A stretch of 64,000 nt of DNA from Merdiplasma sp905207905 (GCA_902475025.1 CABRXX010000005.1:1-64000), one strand, 5' to 3'; positions 8,209 to 15,529 are shown, counted from the first letter of the stretch. The notes: a model not told the origin generated them from the letters alone. Translations and numbers: made by a program.

Positions 8209-9687
8209 ATGGCGAAGTATGTGTTGGGCATTGACCAGAGTACCCAGGGGACGAAGGCACTTCTGTTTGATGAGAAGGGTAACCTGCTTTGCAGGACAGA
8301 CTTGCCCCATCGGCAGATTATAGATGAAAAAGGCTGGGTAGAACATGATCTTGAGGAAATTTACAGCAATACCATTCAAGCAGTAAAGAATCTGGTGGAA
8401 AAGGCAGGGATTGACAAATCTGAGCTGACGGCTGTGGGCATCAGCAATCAAAGGGAAACTGCTGCCTGCTGGAATAAGCGTACCGGGAAGCCAGTGTACC
8501 ATGCCATTGTGTGGCAATGTGCCAGAGGGGCAGCGATCTGTGAGGAGTTGGATACAAAAGGAGTCGGAGCCATGGTGAAGGAACGCACTGGTCTGCAGCT
8601 TTCTCCCTATTTTTCTGCAGCCAAGCTCTCATGGATTTTTCAGAATGTGTCCGGAGTGAAAGAGGCGGCAGAAAAAGAAGAGATCGCCTGTGGAACTATT
8701 GACAGCTGGCTGGTTTACCGGCTTACAAAAGGAGAACGTTTTCAGACAGATTACTCAAATGCATCTAGGACACAGTTGTTTAATATTCGAAAACTTTGTT
8801 GGGATTCGGAGCTTTTAGCGCTGTTTGGGATTGATGAGAGCTGTATGGCCAGAGTGACGGATTCAGACGGAGATTACGGAAGCACAGATTTCGAAGGATA
8901 TTTGGATCATCCTATCCCCATCTGCGGAGTTTTGGGAGATTCCCATGGGGCTTTATTGGGTCAGGGATGCCTGGAAAAGGGAATGATCAAAACTACCTAC
9001 GGTACCGGGTCTTCTATTATGATGAATATCGGAGAGCAGCCGGTATTTACAGATTTGGGAGTGGTTACCTCTCTGGCGTGGTCTATGGGCGGAAAAGTCA
9101 ACTATGTTCTGGAGGGAAATATTAACTATACGGGAGCTGTGATTACCTGGCTGAAGGAGGATCTGAAGCTGATCACTTCTGCAGGGGAGACGGAGACTCT
9201 GGCAAGAGAGGCAAATCCTAAGGATCATACCTACCTGGTGCCGGCCTTTTCTGGATTGGGAGCCCCCTATTGGGACAGTAAGGCAAAGGGGATTATCAGC
9301 GGAATCACCAGAACCACCGGAAAATGTGAAGTAGTGCGGGCGGCCTTAGATTGCATTGTGTATCAGATCACGGATATTGTCCGTTTGATGAGCCAGGCTT
9401 CCGGCATTCAGATTGGCGAGCTGCGAGTGGACGGAGGCCCCACTAAAAATCAGTATCTAATGCAGTTCCAGAGTGATATGTTGGGAATCCCAGTGAGGGT
9501 TCCGGATGCAGAGGAGCTTTCCGGCATTGGAGCCGCCTATGCGGCCGGTCTTTCAGCAGGCATTTATACGAAAGATATCTTCGGGAAAATAAAGCGAACC
9601 AATTACCAACCTCTGATGGAGATGGGGTTGCGACAGCAGAAATATGCGGGCTGGAAGGAAGCTGTGGAGATGGTGCGTACCAGATAG
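8209..9687 (+). CDS. FGGY-family carbohydrate kinase
   Basis: This is a 492-aa sugar kinase with the two-domain FGGY fold. N-terminal GIDQSTQGTKALLFD (residues 5-19) binds phosphate; NQRETAACW (about 82-90) and GDSHGALLGQ follow; the adenosine-site LRVDGGPTKNQYLMQFQ is near residue 404. Across its length it resembles glycerol kinase more than xylulokinase (YNAIVWQC-like AIVWQCARG, GLGAPYWDS). The operon, with its sugar isomerase and transketolase but no glycerol genes, argues that it phosphorylates a ketose or related polyol product. It has an AAGAAGGG site. A LacI regulator gene follows after 29 bp, so the two are probably co-transcribed. Confidence 0.88.
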   Translation: MAKYVLGIDQSTQGTKALLFDEKGNLLCRTDLPHRQIIDEKGWVEHDLEEIYSNTIQAVKNLVEKAGIDKSELTAVGISNQRETAACWNKRTGKPVYHAIVWQCARGAAICEELDTKGVGAMVKERTGLQLSPYFSAAKLSWIFQNVSGVKEAAEKEEIACGTIDSWLVYRLTKGERFQTDYSNASRTQLFNIRKLCWDSELLALFGIDESCMARVTDSDGDYGSTDFEGYLDHPIPICGVLGDSHGALLGQGCLEKGMIKTTYGTGSSIMMNIGEQPVFTDLGVVTSLAWSMGGKVNYVLEGNINYTGAVITWLKEDLKLITSAGETETLAREANPKDHTYLVPAFSGLGAPYWDSKAKGIISGITRTTGKCEVVRAALDCIVYQITDIVRLMSQASGIQIGELRVDGGPTKNQYLMQFQSDMLGIPVRVPDAEELSGIGAAYAAGLSAGIYTKDIFGKIKRTNYQPLMEMGLRQQKYAGWKEAVEMVRTR

Positions 9688-9716
9688 AGACAGAAAAGTA
9701 AGCGAGGAGGAAGGCA

Positions 9717-10736
9717 ATGAAGGTAAACATAAAAAAGATCAGCGAAGTTACCGGATTCTCACCAGCAACCGTATCCAATGCACTGAATTATAAGAAGGGG
9801 GTAAATGCGGAAACTTCCGCAAAGATCATAAAAGCTGCTAGGGATCTGGGATATTTCGATGAAAACCGGATCACTAGGGTGAAATTTGTAATGTACCGGA
9901 GAAATGGGGCGGTGGTGGATGACACGCCTTTCTTCCCGTTGATGGTGACGGGGGTGGAGCAGGAGTGCAGAGCTTGCGGCATGGAAATGATGATGTACAA
10001 CTTAGACAGGCGGGATGCTAATTATAAGGAGCAGGTAAAGTGGCTGCAGCAGGATAATACCTCAGCGGTGATTCTTTTGGGAACAGAGCTGATGGACGAA
10101 GCGGAAGATCTGGAGCTGATTAGGGGAATGTCCGGCCCTCTGGTGGTGATTGACTATTGGAAGGAGGATATGTATTTTGATGCAGTGCTGATTAACAATG
10201 CGGATTCGGCTAGGATGGCTACGGAATATCTTATTGGGAAAGGTCATCAGGAGATTGGTTATCTTCAGGGAAGTCTCCGAATCAAACCTTTTCGTTCCAG
10301 AGCCTCCGGGTATTATAATACTTTGCGAAAAGCCGGACTGAGCCTGCGGAAGGAATATGTGATCACCTTGTCTCCGGATATGGATGGCGCATACAATGAT
10401 ATGAAGAAATTTTTGCAGGACAGTCCTAAGCTTCCTACTGCCTATTTTGCAGATAATGATATGATTGCTTTGGGAGCCATGAAAGCACTTCAGGAATTTG
10501 GTATCAGAATCCCGGAGGATGTTTCTGTGGTTGGCTTTGATGACTTGTCTTTTTCTTCGATTTTTACACCACAACTGACTACGCTTCGGGTGCCTAAACA
10601 GGAGATGGGAAGAATGGCAGTGCGCCGCCTGCGGGATATCATTCAGGACGGGGATGGAACAAAACTGAAAATTCAGGCCTGCACTCAGTTTATTGAGAGG
10701 GACAGTGTTCGGGATCTGAATGAGCGGATGCAGTAA
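9717..10736 (+). CDS. LacI family transcriptional regulator (copy 1)
   Basis: This 339-aa regulator has an N-terminal LacI helix-turn-helix (ISEVTGFSPATVSNALN, residues 8-24), a hinge region, and a sugar-binding periplasmic-protein-like core (VVIDYWKED; FADNDMIALGAMKALQEFG; IPEDVSVVGFDDLSFSS). It lies 29 bp after the kinase gene behind GCGAGGAGG. It is therefore the likely local repressor or activator of the sugar operon, and would be autoregulated as its last gene. It is a close paralog of the gene at 11035 (about three quarters identical by eye), with the recognition helix identical in both. Confidence 0.93.
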   Translation: MKVNIKKISEVTGFSPATVSNALNYKKGVNAETSAKIIKAARDLGYFDENRITRVKFVMYRRNGAVVDDTPFFPLMVTGVEQECRACGMEMMMYNLDRRDANYKEQVKWLQQDNTSAVILLGTELMDEAEDLELIRGMSGPLVVIDYWKEDMYFDAVLINNADSARMATEYLIGKGHQEIGYLQGSLRIKPFRSRASGYYNTLRKAGLSLRKEYVITLSPDMDGAYNDMKKFLQDSPKLPTAYFADNDMIALGAMKALQEFGIRIPEDVSVVGFDDLSFSSIFTPQLTTLRVPKQEMGRMAVRRLRDIIQDGDGTKLKIQACTQFIERDSVRDLNERMQ

Positions 10737-10903
10737 AGAAACTGAAAAAATAGGATTAGTAGATTAGATCTGTTTAAGATGGTACGCGGGGAAGAAGTTA
10801 GCATCAGCATACATAGGACGAGACGCCTCAAACCATGAAACTTACTGGATTTTTGGTGTTGTTCCATGTACACGGATGTTTAGCATATAGAAATAGATAT
10901 AAG

Positions 10904-10932
10904 TTGCGTTTTATCGGATTTTGCTGTAAAAT
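10904..10932 (+). promoter_or_regulatory. Candidate sigma-A promoter of the second LacI gene
   Basis: TTGCGT (10904-10909) and TAAAAT (10927-10932) are separated by 17 bases. The -10 box is part of a 10-base sequence (10923-10932) whose exact reverse complement recurs at 11001-11010. A regulator bound there would cover the promoter. Confidence 0.55.
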
Positions 10933-10986
10933 TAAAAAAACATATAAAATATTTTTATAATTTTTTTGATAAAATTAAAATTGCAG

Positions 10987-11000
10987 AGGGAAGCTTCCCT
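10987..11000. promoter_or_regulatory. Perfect 14-bp palindrome, candidate operator
   Basis: AGGGAAGCTTCCCT is a perfect dyad located 35 bp before the start of the second LacI gene and directly before the inverted copy of the -10 region sequence. The two LacI proteins share one recognition helix, so both could bind here. Its assignment as an operator is inferred from symmetry and position only. Confidence 0.4.
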
Positions 11001-11034
11001 ATTTTACAGCAGTTGAGGAAGAAAGGCGGCGGTT

Positions 11035-12036
11035 ATGAAAGTTAGCATTAAACAGATTAGCGAGATTACAGGTTTTTCACCTGCCACGGTTTCGAACGCA
11101 TTAAATTACAAAAAGGGAGTCAACGCAGAGACCTCTGCAAAGATTTTAAAAGCGGCTCAGAATCTTGGATATTTTGACGAGAACAAAATCAGAAAAGTAA
11201 AATTTGTGATGTTTAAAAGAAATGGGGTGATTGTGGAGGAGACGCCTTTTTTTCCATTGATGATTGCCGGAGCAGAGCAGGAGTGCCGGGCCTGCGGCAT
11301 GGAAATGGTAATGTGCCATCTGGACAAGCGGGAAAGTAATTATGAGGAACAGATGCGTTGGCTGCAGAACGATAAGGCTTCTGTTGTGATCCTTCTTGGA
11401 ACGGAGCTTATGGATGAAGATGTAGAATTGATCCGGGGGATGACAACACCGTTTGTGGTGATTGATTATTGGAAAGAAGATATGACTTTTAATGCGGTGC
11501 TGATCAATAATGCGGATTCGGCCAGAATGGCTACGGAATATTTGATTGGAAGAGGGCATCGTCAGATTGGCTACCTTCAGGGGAGCATGAGAATTAAACC
11601 TTTTCGTTCCAGGAGAGTGGGATATCAGACTGCGCTTCAGAAAGCCCATTTGTCCATGAAAGAAGAGTATATAGTGACTTTGACATCTGACATGGATGGA
11701 GCTTACCGGGATATGAAACGTTTTCTGGAGGGAAAACCAGAGCTTCCAACTGCGTATTTTGCAGATAACGATATGATTGCTCTGGGAGCAATGAAGGCCA
11801 TGAGAGAGTATGGAATCCGGATTCCAGAGGATGTATCGGTGGTGGGATTTGACGACCTGTCCTTCTCCTCCATTTCTTCTCCTTCTCTTACTACATTGCG
11901 GGTTCCTAAGCAGGAGATTGGACGGTTTGCAGTGCGGCGTCTCCGGGAGATGATGCAGGAGCCGGAGAGTCCCAAACTGAAGATACAGGTTTGTACCCAG
12001 TTTATTGAGCGGGAAAGTGTGCGTTCTCTCGGATGA
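11035..12036 (+). CDS. LacI family transcriptional regulator (copy 2)
   Basis: This 333-aa paralog of the regulator at 9717 has the same helix-turn-helix residues (SPATVSNALNYKKGVNAETS) and a very similar effector domain, shortened by two residues near position 135. Unlike copy 1 it has its own 298-bp upstream region with a promoter and palindromes, and a strong terminator after it. The differences fall mostly in the effector domain, for example around residues 60-110 and 195-215. That would allow the pair to read different ligands, or to form heterodimers, on the same operators. ATG at 11035 follows GAAAGGCGG. Confidence 0.93.
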   Translation: MKVSIKQISEITGFSPATVSNALNYKKGVNAETSAKILKAAQNLGYFDENKIRKVKFVMFKRNGVIVEETPFFPLMIAGAEQECRACGMEMVMCHLDKRESNYEEQMRWLQNDKASVVILLGTELMDEDVELIRGMTTPFVVIDYWKEDMTFNAVLINNADSARMATEYLIGRGHRQIGYLQGSMRIKPFRSRRVGYQTALQKAHLSMKEEYIVTLTSDMDGAYRDMKRFLEGKPELPTAYFADNDMIALGAMKAMREYGIRIPEDVSVVGFDDLSFSSISSPSLTTLRVPKQEIGRFAVRRLREMMQEPESPKLKIQVCTQFIERESVRSLG

Positions 12037-12083
12037 GAGGAAGCAGGAGAGAAAACAGCTTTATGAAAAGTCCTGTTTTCACA

Positions 12084-12141
12084 AGAAACCTCTGTTTCTA
12101 TAAAAATTTTTAATGAAAGCAGAGGTTTCTCTGTCTTTTTT
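12084..12141 (+). terminator. Rho-independent terminator after the LacI pair
   Basis: Perfect 11-base arms (12084-12094 and 12120-12130, AGAAACCTCTG and its complement) are followed by CTGTCTTTTTT. The 25-base loop is AT-rich. It closes the regulator transcript before the tRNA promoter. Confidence 0.85.
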
Positions 12142-12175
12142 GCAAGCAAAAAAGTGAAAAAAATTAAATTAATGC

Positions 12176-12204
12176 TTGCAAGAATAAAAAAAGTGTGTTA
12201 TACT
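12176..12204 (+). promoter_or_regulatory. Promoter of tRNA-Gly
   Basis: TTGCAA (12176-12181) and TATACT (12199-12204) with exactly 17 bases between them lie about 37 bases before the mature tRNA 5' end, leaving room for a short leader. Confidence 0.8.
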
Positions 12205-12241
12205 CTTGGAGTGCTCAAGAAAAAGAGAATAAATTTTACAT

Positions 12242-12312
12242 GCGGGTGTAGTTCAATGGTAGAACACTAGCCTTCCAAGCTAGATACGTGGGTTCGATTC
12301 CCATCACCCGCT
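12242..12312 (+). tRNA. tRNA-Gly (anticodon TCC)
   Basis: A complete cloverleaf can be drawn: acceptor stem GCGGGTG/CACCCGC, D arm GTTC/GAAC, anticodon stem CTAGC/GCTAG around loop CTTCCAA (anticodon TCC), and T arm with TTCGATT. Length is 71 nt including the discriminator T. The 3' CCA is not encoded; a T run follows at once and probably ends transcription. Confidence 0.95.
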
Positions 12313-12515
12313 TTTTTGCTGTCCAAAAACAGAGGGTTCTTACTGGTGACCTTGGGAGAATGTGACTGAGCCTTCGTCAAATAGGGATAAAGCTCCTCAT
12401 AATTTTCCAGTTCCTCTTCTGTTTTAGGTTTTGCAGGAATCAGACCGGTACAGTCCATGGTGGAACAGGCCTGAATGTCAATGTCATAGGGATCTGTTTT
12501 TGATTGTTTTTCCAT
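12267..12515 (-). CDS. Small acidic Cys-containing protein, function unknown
   Basis: This 82-codon ORF begins at 12515 after AAGGAGAACGATCTCTT. The first ~50 residues look like a real gene: acidic, with ACSTMDCTGLIP (residues 17-28) and YEELYPYL. The last ~30 codons run antisense through the 3' half of tRNA-Gly and yield the familiar DGNRTH translation artefact of tRNA complements, so the natural C-terminus may be a chance extension. I have seen comparable short proteins with a DCTGL motif in Lachnospiraceae, but know no function for them. The gene is divergent from sfsA. Confidence reflects the good start and poor end. Confidence 0.5.
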   Translation of the reverse strand: MEKQSKTDPYDIDIQACSTMDCTGLIPAKPKTEEELENYEELYPYLTKAQSHSPKVTSKNPLFLDSKKAGDGNRTHVSSLEG

Positions 12516-12647
12516 AAGAGATCGTTCTCCTTATCATTTTTTATAGAAAAATAAAAATCATTTCTCAGATTAGTTTCACCGAGAATATAAAAAATATACC
12601 GGATCAAAAAGGTATTCAGTACCATTCTATAGGAGAAAAAACAAAAC

Positions 12648-13427
12648 ATGAAGTACGAACATATTGAGAAGGGCATCTTCCGATCCAGACCGAACCGCTT
12701 TATTGCCAGGGTGGAGATCCGGGGCAGGGAGGAGACGGTGCATGTGAAAAATACCGGGCGCTGTAAGGAGCTTTTGCTGCCTGGGACAGAAGTATATTTG
12801 GAGCATTCCAGGAATCCCGGGCGAAAGACGGCCTATGATCTGGTGGCTGTCAAAAAGCTGGGACTTGGGATTGTAAATATGGACAGCCAGGCACCCAATA
12901 TCGCAGTCAGGGAATGGCTTTTGCAGCAGCAGGACTCCTGGGAAAAATGTCAGCATGCAGCATCGGGGACGGCAGGATTTAGAGGAAGAGATGCAGACAG
13001 GGAGACAGAAAACGCAGGAGAGGGCTGTTTTTTTAAGGGAATAAAAAATATCAGGCCGGAGTATACCTTCGGCCAGTCCAGGATTGATTTTTATTTTGAG
13101 AGAGAGAACCAGCCCTGCCTGATGGAGGTGAAGGGAGTGACCCTGGAGCAGGAAGGAATCGCCTATTTTCCAGACGCTCCTACGGAGCGGGGAGTCAAGC
13201 ACATTCGGGAGTTGGAGGCAGCGCTGGAGAAAGGCTATGAGTGCTATCTGGCTTTTGTAATTCAGCTTCCCGGTGTCCGTATGGTCTATCCCAATGATGA
13301 GACCCATCCTGAGTTCGGGGAGGCTCTGCGTCAGGCCCAGGGGCAGGGGGTTCATGTGCTGGGCCTGGAGTGCCTGGTGGAGGAGGCGTGCCTTGAGATC
13401 TGCCAGGCAAGGGAGATACGCATATAA
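12648..13427 (+). CDS. sfsA: SfsA family DNA/RNA nuclease-like protein
   Basis: This 259-aa protein matches SfsA (sugar fermentation stimulation protein): an N-terminal OB-like part with RFIARV...VHVKNTGRCKELLLPG (residues 17-48) and the C-terminal restriction-endonuclease-like core YTFGQSRIDFYFE...LMEVKGVTLE (about 140-165), followed by FPDAPTERGVKHIRELE. The D...E-x-K triad expected of the nuclease fold is present. A stretch around residues 98-125 rich in charged residues is longer than in typical members (about 230 aa). The cellular role of SfsA remains unclear. It is convergent with hxlB and followed by a long-loop hairpin. Confidence 0.93.
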   Translation: MKYEHIEKGIFRSRPNRFIARVEIRGREETVHVKNTGRCKELLLPGTEVYLEHSRNPGRKTAYDLVAVKKLGLGIVNMDSQAPNIAVREWLLQQQDSWEKCQHAASGTAGFRGRDADRETENAGEGCFFKGIKNIRPEYTFGQSRIDFYFERENQPCLMEVKGVTLEQEGIAYFPDAPTERGVKHIRELEAALEKGYECYLAFVIQLPGVRMVYPNDETHPEFGEALRQAQGQGVHVLGLECLVEEACLEICQAREIRI

Positions 13428-13472
13428 GCACACCGCCTGAATTACGATAATAGTAGAGACAAAGAGACAACG

Positions 13473-13588
13473 ACTGCCGCAGCATAGGAAGCCTGTCGGA
13501 TTTCCGGTGTATGTTCGATCAAGACGGTTTTGTTTTGAAAGAGGAGAGCCAGAGGGATATCGACAGCGGTATGCTGCGGCAGTTTTTT
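13473..13588 (+). terminator. Long-loop inverted repeat with T-tract after sfsA
   Basis: Perfect 14-base arms ACTGCCGCAGCATA (13473-13486) and its complement (13570-13583) enclose 83 bases and end in TTTTTT. It could terminate sfsA transcription. The long loop is unusual for a terminator, so a small structured RNA or a short mobile-element relic is also possible. Confidence 0.5.
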
Positions 13589-13610
13589 GTATAGGCTGCT
13601 GTCCTTCTTC

Positions 13611-14174
13611 CTACTCCAGGTTTGCATGTTTTTTCATAAGAATCTCATTATTTTTTTCCAGACTGACCCTGCTGATCATGTGAATGAAAATGGCGTCGCC
13701 GATGAGGAGTACGCTTTGCTCAAAGGTATTGGCTCCGGGTTGAAAGGTTTTTCTGGTGTTGGCATCGCTTTTCGTAGTGGCTGCCTTTACCTCCACAATG
13801 CAGTCTGCCAGTTTTCCTATGGGGGAACCTGGCATGGTGGTGATCAAAGCCAGGTTTGCGCCGATCTTTTTGCATTTTTCAGCGATCACCGTGAGAGTTC
13901 CGGTGGAGCCGCTGCCGGAGGCGATGATCAGAAGATCTCCTGGTTCAATGGCAGGAGTTACGGTTTCTCCCACCACATAGGACTGGAAACCCATGTGCAT
14001 CAGGCGCATGGCCAGTCCACGGATCATCATCAGTGACCTGCCGGCACCCGCTACAAATATTTTGTTTGCCTGCTGGATGCGGTTTTCCAGCTCTTTTAAT
14101 TGATCTTCTTCCAGATCTGCAAAGCAGGCGCTTAATTCGCTGGTAATATTCTGTAAAATGTTTTTGATTTCCAT
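13611..14174 (-). CDS. hxlB: 6-phospho-3-hexuloisomerase (SIS domain)
   Basis: This 187-aa SIS-domain protein matches 6-phospho-3-hexuloisomerase, which converts hexulose-6-phosphate to fructose-6-phosphate in the ribulose monophosphate pathway. FVAGAGRSLMMIRGLAMRL (residues about 39-57) and IASGSGSTGTL (about 84-94) form the sugar-phosphate site; the C-terminal DAIFIHMI segment is conserved. Its ATG shares one base with the stop codon of hxlA (TAATG), implying translational coupling. The pair can fix or detoxify formaldehyde. In non-methylotrophs it also makes ribulose-5-phosphate from fructose-6-phosphate. Confidence 0.93.
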   Translation of the reverse strand: MEIKNILQNITSELSACFADLEEDQLKELENRIQQANKIFVAGAGRSLMMIRGLAMRLMHMGFQSYVVGETVTPAIEPGDLLIIASGSGSTGTLTVIAEKCKKIGANLALITTMPGSPIGKLADCIVEVKAATTKSDANTRKTFQPGANTFEQSVLLIGDAIFIHMISRVSLEKNNEILMKKHANLE

Positions 14175-14800
14175 TATTTTAATGCCTCCTTCATCGCTAA
14201 AACTGCTTTCCGGATATCAGGAGCCTGATAGAGGGCAGAACCGGAGATCACGATTCCGGGCTGCTCCTTTATATAGGAAGAAACAGTTTCCATATTTACG
14301 CCCCCTGCTACGGCGGCCTGTCCCGGAGCAATGGCTTTTGTCAGCTCCTGCAGATCTTTTAAGGGTGTACGGCCCTTTTTTTGCATATCTACGCCAGTGT
14401 GAACGGCAACGTAATCTACCCCCATTGCAATTAATTCCCGGCTTCTTTCTGTGATGTTTTTTACACAGATCAGGTCAGCCATTACTTTTCGGTTGTATTT
14501 GTGGGCTACCTGAACCACTTCTTCGATGGTGGCATTGTCGGCCAACGCCAGTACAGTGATAATATCCGCTCCATTTTTGCAGATATCCTCACATTCCAGA
14601 GCGCCTCCGTCCATAATCTTGCTGTCTGCCAGCACAGTCAGATCCGGATATCGGTCTTTCAGAGCCTTTACCGGAACCATTCCCTCCTTCATAATCACCG
14701 GAGTTCCCACTTCATAGATATCCACGATGTCGTGAACCAGAGCGCCGATCTCCAGAATCCTGTTTGTGTCCGCAATATCTACTGCAATCTGTAGTTTCAT
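14174..14800 (-). CDS. hxlA: 3-hexulose-6-phosphate synthase
   Basis: This 208-aa orotidine-decarboxylase-like TIM barrel condenses formaldehyde with ribulose-5-phosphate, or runs in reverse. Motifs are MKLQIAVDIAD at the N-terminus, IYEVGTP, LADSKIMDGG (about residues 58-67, with catalytic Asp and Lys) and AVAGGVNMET near 170. The start at 14800 follows AAGGAGG at ideal spacing; an upstream in-frame start would lack one. It is first in a two-gene minus-strand operon with hxlB. The region upstream (14801-14860) contains a possible TTGAAA/TACATT promoter with a 16-base spacer. Confidence 0.93.
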   Translation of the reverse strand: MKLQIAVDIADTNRILEIGALVHDIVDIYEVGTPVIMKEGMVPVKALKDRYPDLTVLADSKIMDGGALECEDICKNGADIITVLALADNATIEEVVQVAHKYNRKVMADLICVKNITERSRELIAMGVDYVAVHTGVDMQKKGRTPLKDLQELTKAIAPGQAAVAGGVNMETVSSYIKEQPGIVISGSALYQAPDIRKAVLAMKEALK

Positions 14801-15094
14801 AGCTTCCTCCTTAAGAACAATGTAAGATAAAACCAAGTTGTTTCAAATGTTCGTCTTAAGAATAACATTTGGGGAAAGTAAAGTAAAGATGGAAAACCAA
14901 TCATTTGCGTTTGTCATCGCACCGATAAAGCGGGCTGCTCACTAAGTACGCAAACCTTGTCGGGTGAGCCGGGGATTGGGACAGACTGGAGGAATGAGGG
15001 GGGCAAGAGGTTGGCTGCAGGAAGGGAGATTTATACTATTTTAATTTAAAGCCAGATATGCTTTTACCCATTTAATATTGCAGGAGGTACTCTT
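14801..15094. other. Divergent intergenic region with structured kdp leader
   Basis: This ~290-bp region separates hxlA (minus) from the kdp set (plus). Its middle (14897-15010) is much more G-rich than its flanks and contains nested complementarities: CCAATC (14897-14902) with GATTGG (14974-14979), GCTCAC with GTGAGC inside, and an alternative TTTGCGT/ACGCAAA pairing. A structured 5' leader of the kdp transcript is likely, but it does not show the conserved blocks of the ydaO c-di-AMP riboswitch. No gene is seen. Confidence 0.4.
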
Positions 15095-15118
15095 ATGATG
15101 CAAAAAGAAATGAGGTGA
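15095..15118 (+). CDS. Seven-residue leader ORF upstream of the kdp genes
   Basis: The ORF reads MMQKEMR and is preceded by a strong GCAGGAGGT site at ideal spacing. Its last codons overlap the ribosome binding site (GAGGTGAAGG) of the next small gene, whose ATG follows 6 bases after the stop. This is the layout of a regulatory or coupling leader peptide. Too short for homology, so support rests on the site alone. Confidence 0.35.
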   Translation: MMQKEMR

Positions 15119-15124
15119 AGGTTT

Positions 15125-15316
15125 ATGAATATAGCAAAGTCAATAAAAAAACTGGAATATAATTTTGAGATCCATACAGAAAAATTTTTATGGCATCATC
15201 GTGTGCTTGGTTTTTTAGCTGCTTTTATAGGGCTGCCTCTGATGATACTGGTATGTGTGTTTGCAACTACGATTGCAGTTACCTGTCCCATTGCAATGCT
15301 GCTTGGATGGCTTTAA
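15125..15316 (+). CDS. Small membrane protein ahead of kdp, unknown function
   Basis: This 63-aa protein has a polar amphipathic N-terminus with an EIHTEKFLWHHR stretch, followed by one or two hydrophobic segments (GFLAAFIGLPLMILV, TTIAVTCPIAMLLGWL). GAGGTGAAGG lies 6 bases before the ATG. It is the first gene of a run of three mini membrane proteins before kdpA, so it may help assembly or stability of the Kdp complex. I do not recognise the family. Confidence 0.5.
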   Translation: MNIAKSIKKLEYNFEIHTEKFLWHHRVLGFLAAFIGLPLMILVCVFATTIAVTCPIAMLLGWL

Positions 15317-15427
15317 TCTTTACGGCATCTTTAATCCGGAAGAAAAGGATTTATACCATATTTAGGCTAACAGGGATATGATTACCCGTGAAAAATGGAT
15401 AAAGGATCCGACAAGGAGGAAGAAAGT

Positions 15428-15529
15428 ATGATGGATGTGCTGATGCTTGGAGTGTTGTTGGCTTGCTTTGGTCTGATGAGAGTATTTGCAGAGTTTTGCG
15501 ATCGGCAGATAAAACCAAAAGAAAAATAG
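15428..15529 (+). CDS. 33-aa membrane protein in kdp operon
   Basis: The protein reads as a single membrane span (MMDVLMLGVLLACFGLMRV) followed by a short charged tail FAEFCDRQIKPKEK. AAGGAGGAAGAAAGT precedes the ATG. Similar ~30-residue proteins with a MDxLLLxxL...F.. C-Q pattern sit just before kdpF or kdpA in other bacteria as I recall, with no assigned role. A second in-frame ATG at 15431 could be the true start. Confidence 0.6.
   Translation: MMDVLMLGVLLACFGLMRVFAEFCDRQIKPKEK

Noticed and set aside
8209..9687. Glycerol kinase (glpK)
   Set aside because: Sequence resembles GlpK, yet it sits in a sugar isomerase/transketolase operon with no glycerol uptake or dehydrogenase genes, so a specific glycerol assignment is not supported.
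13442..13627. Small minus-strand ORF between sfsA and hxlB
   Set aside because: It crosses the long inverted repeat and has no convincing ribosome site.
14880..15010. ydaO-type c-di-AMP riboswitch before kdp
   Set aside because: The expected conserved blocks (GGGGAACC- and GGGUNAAUCC-like) were looked for and not found, though the region is structured.
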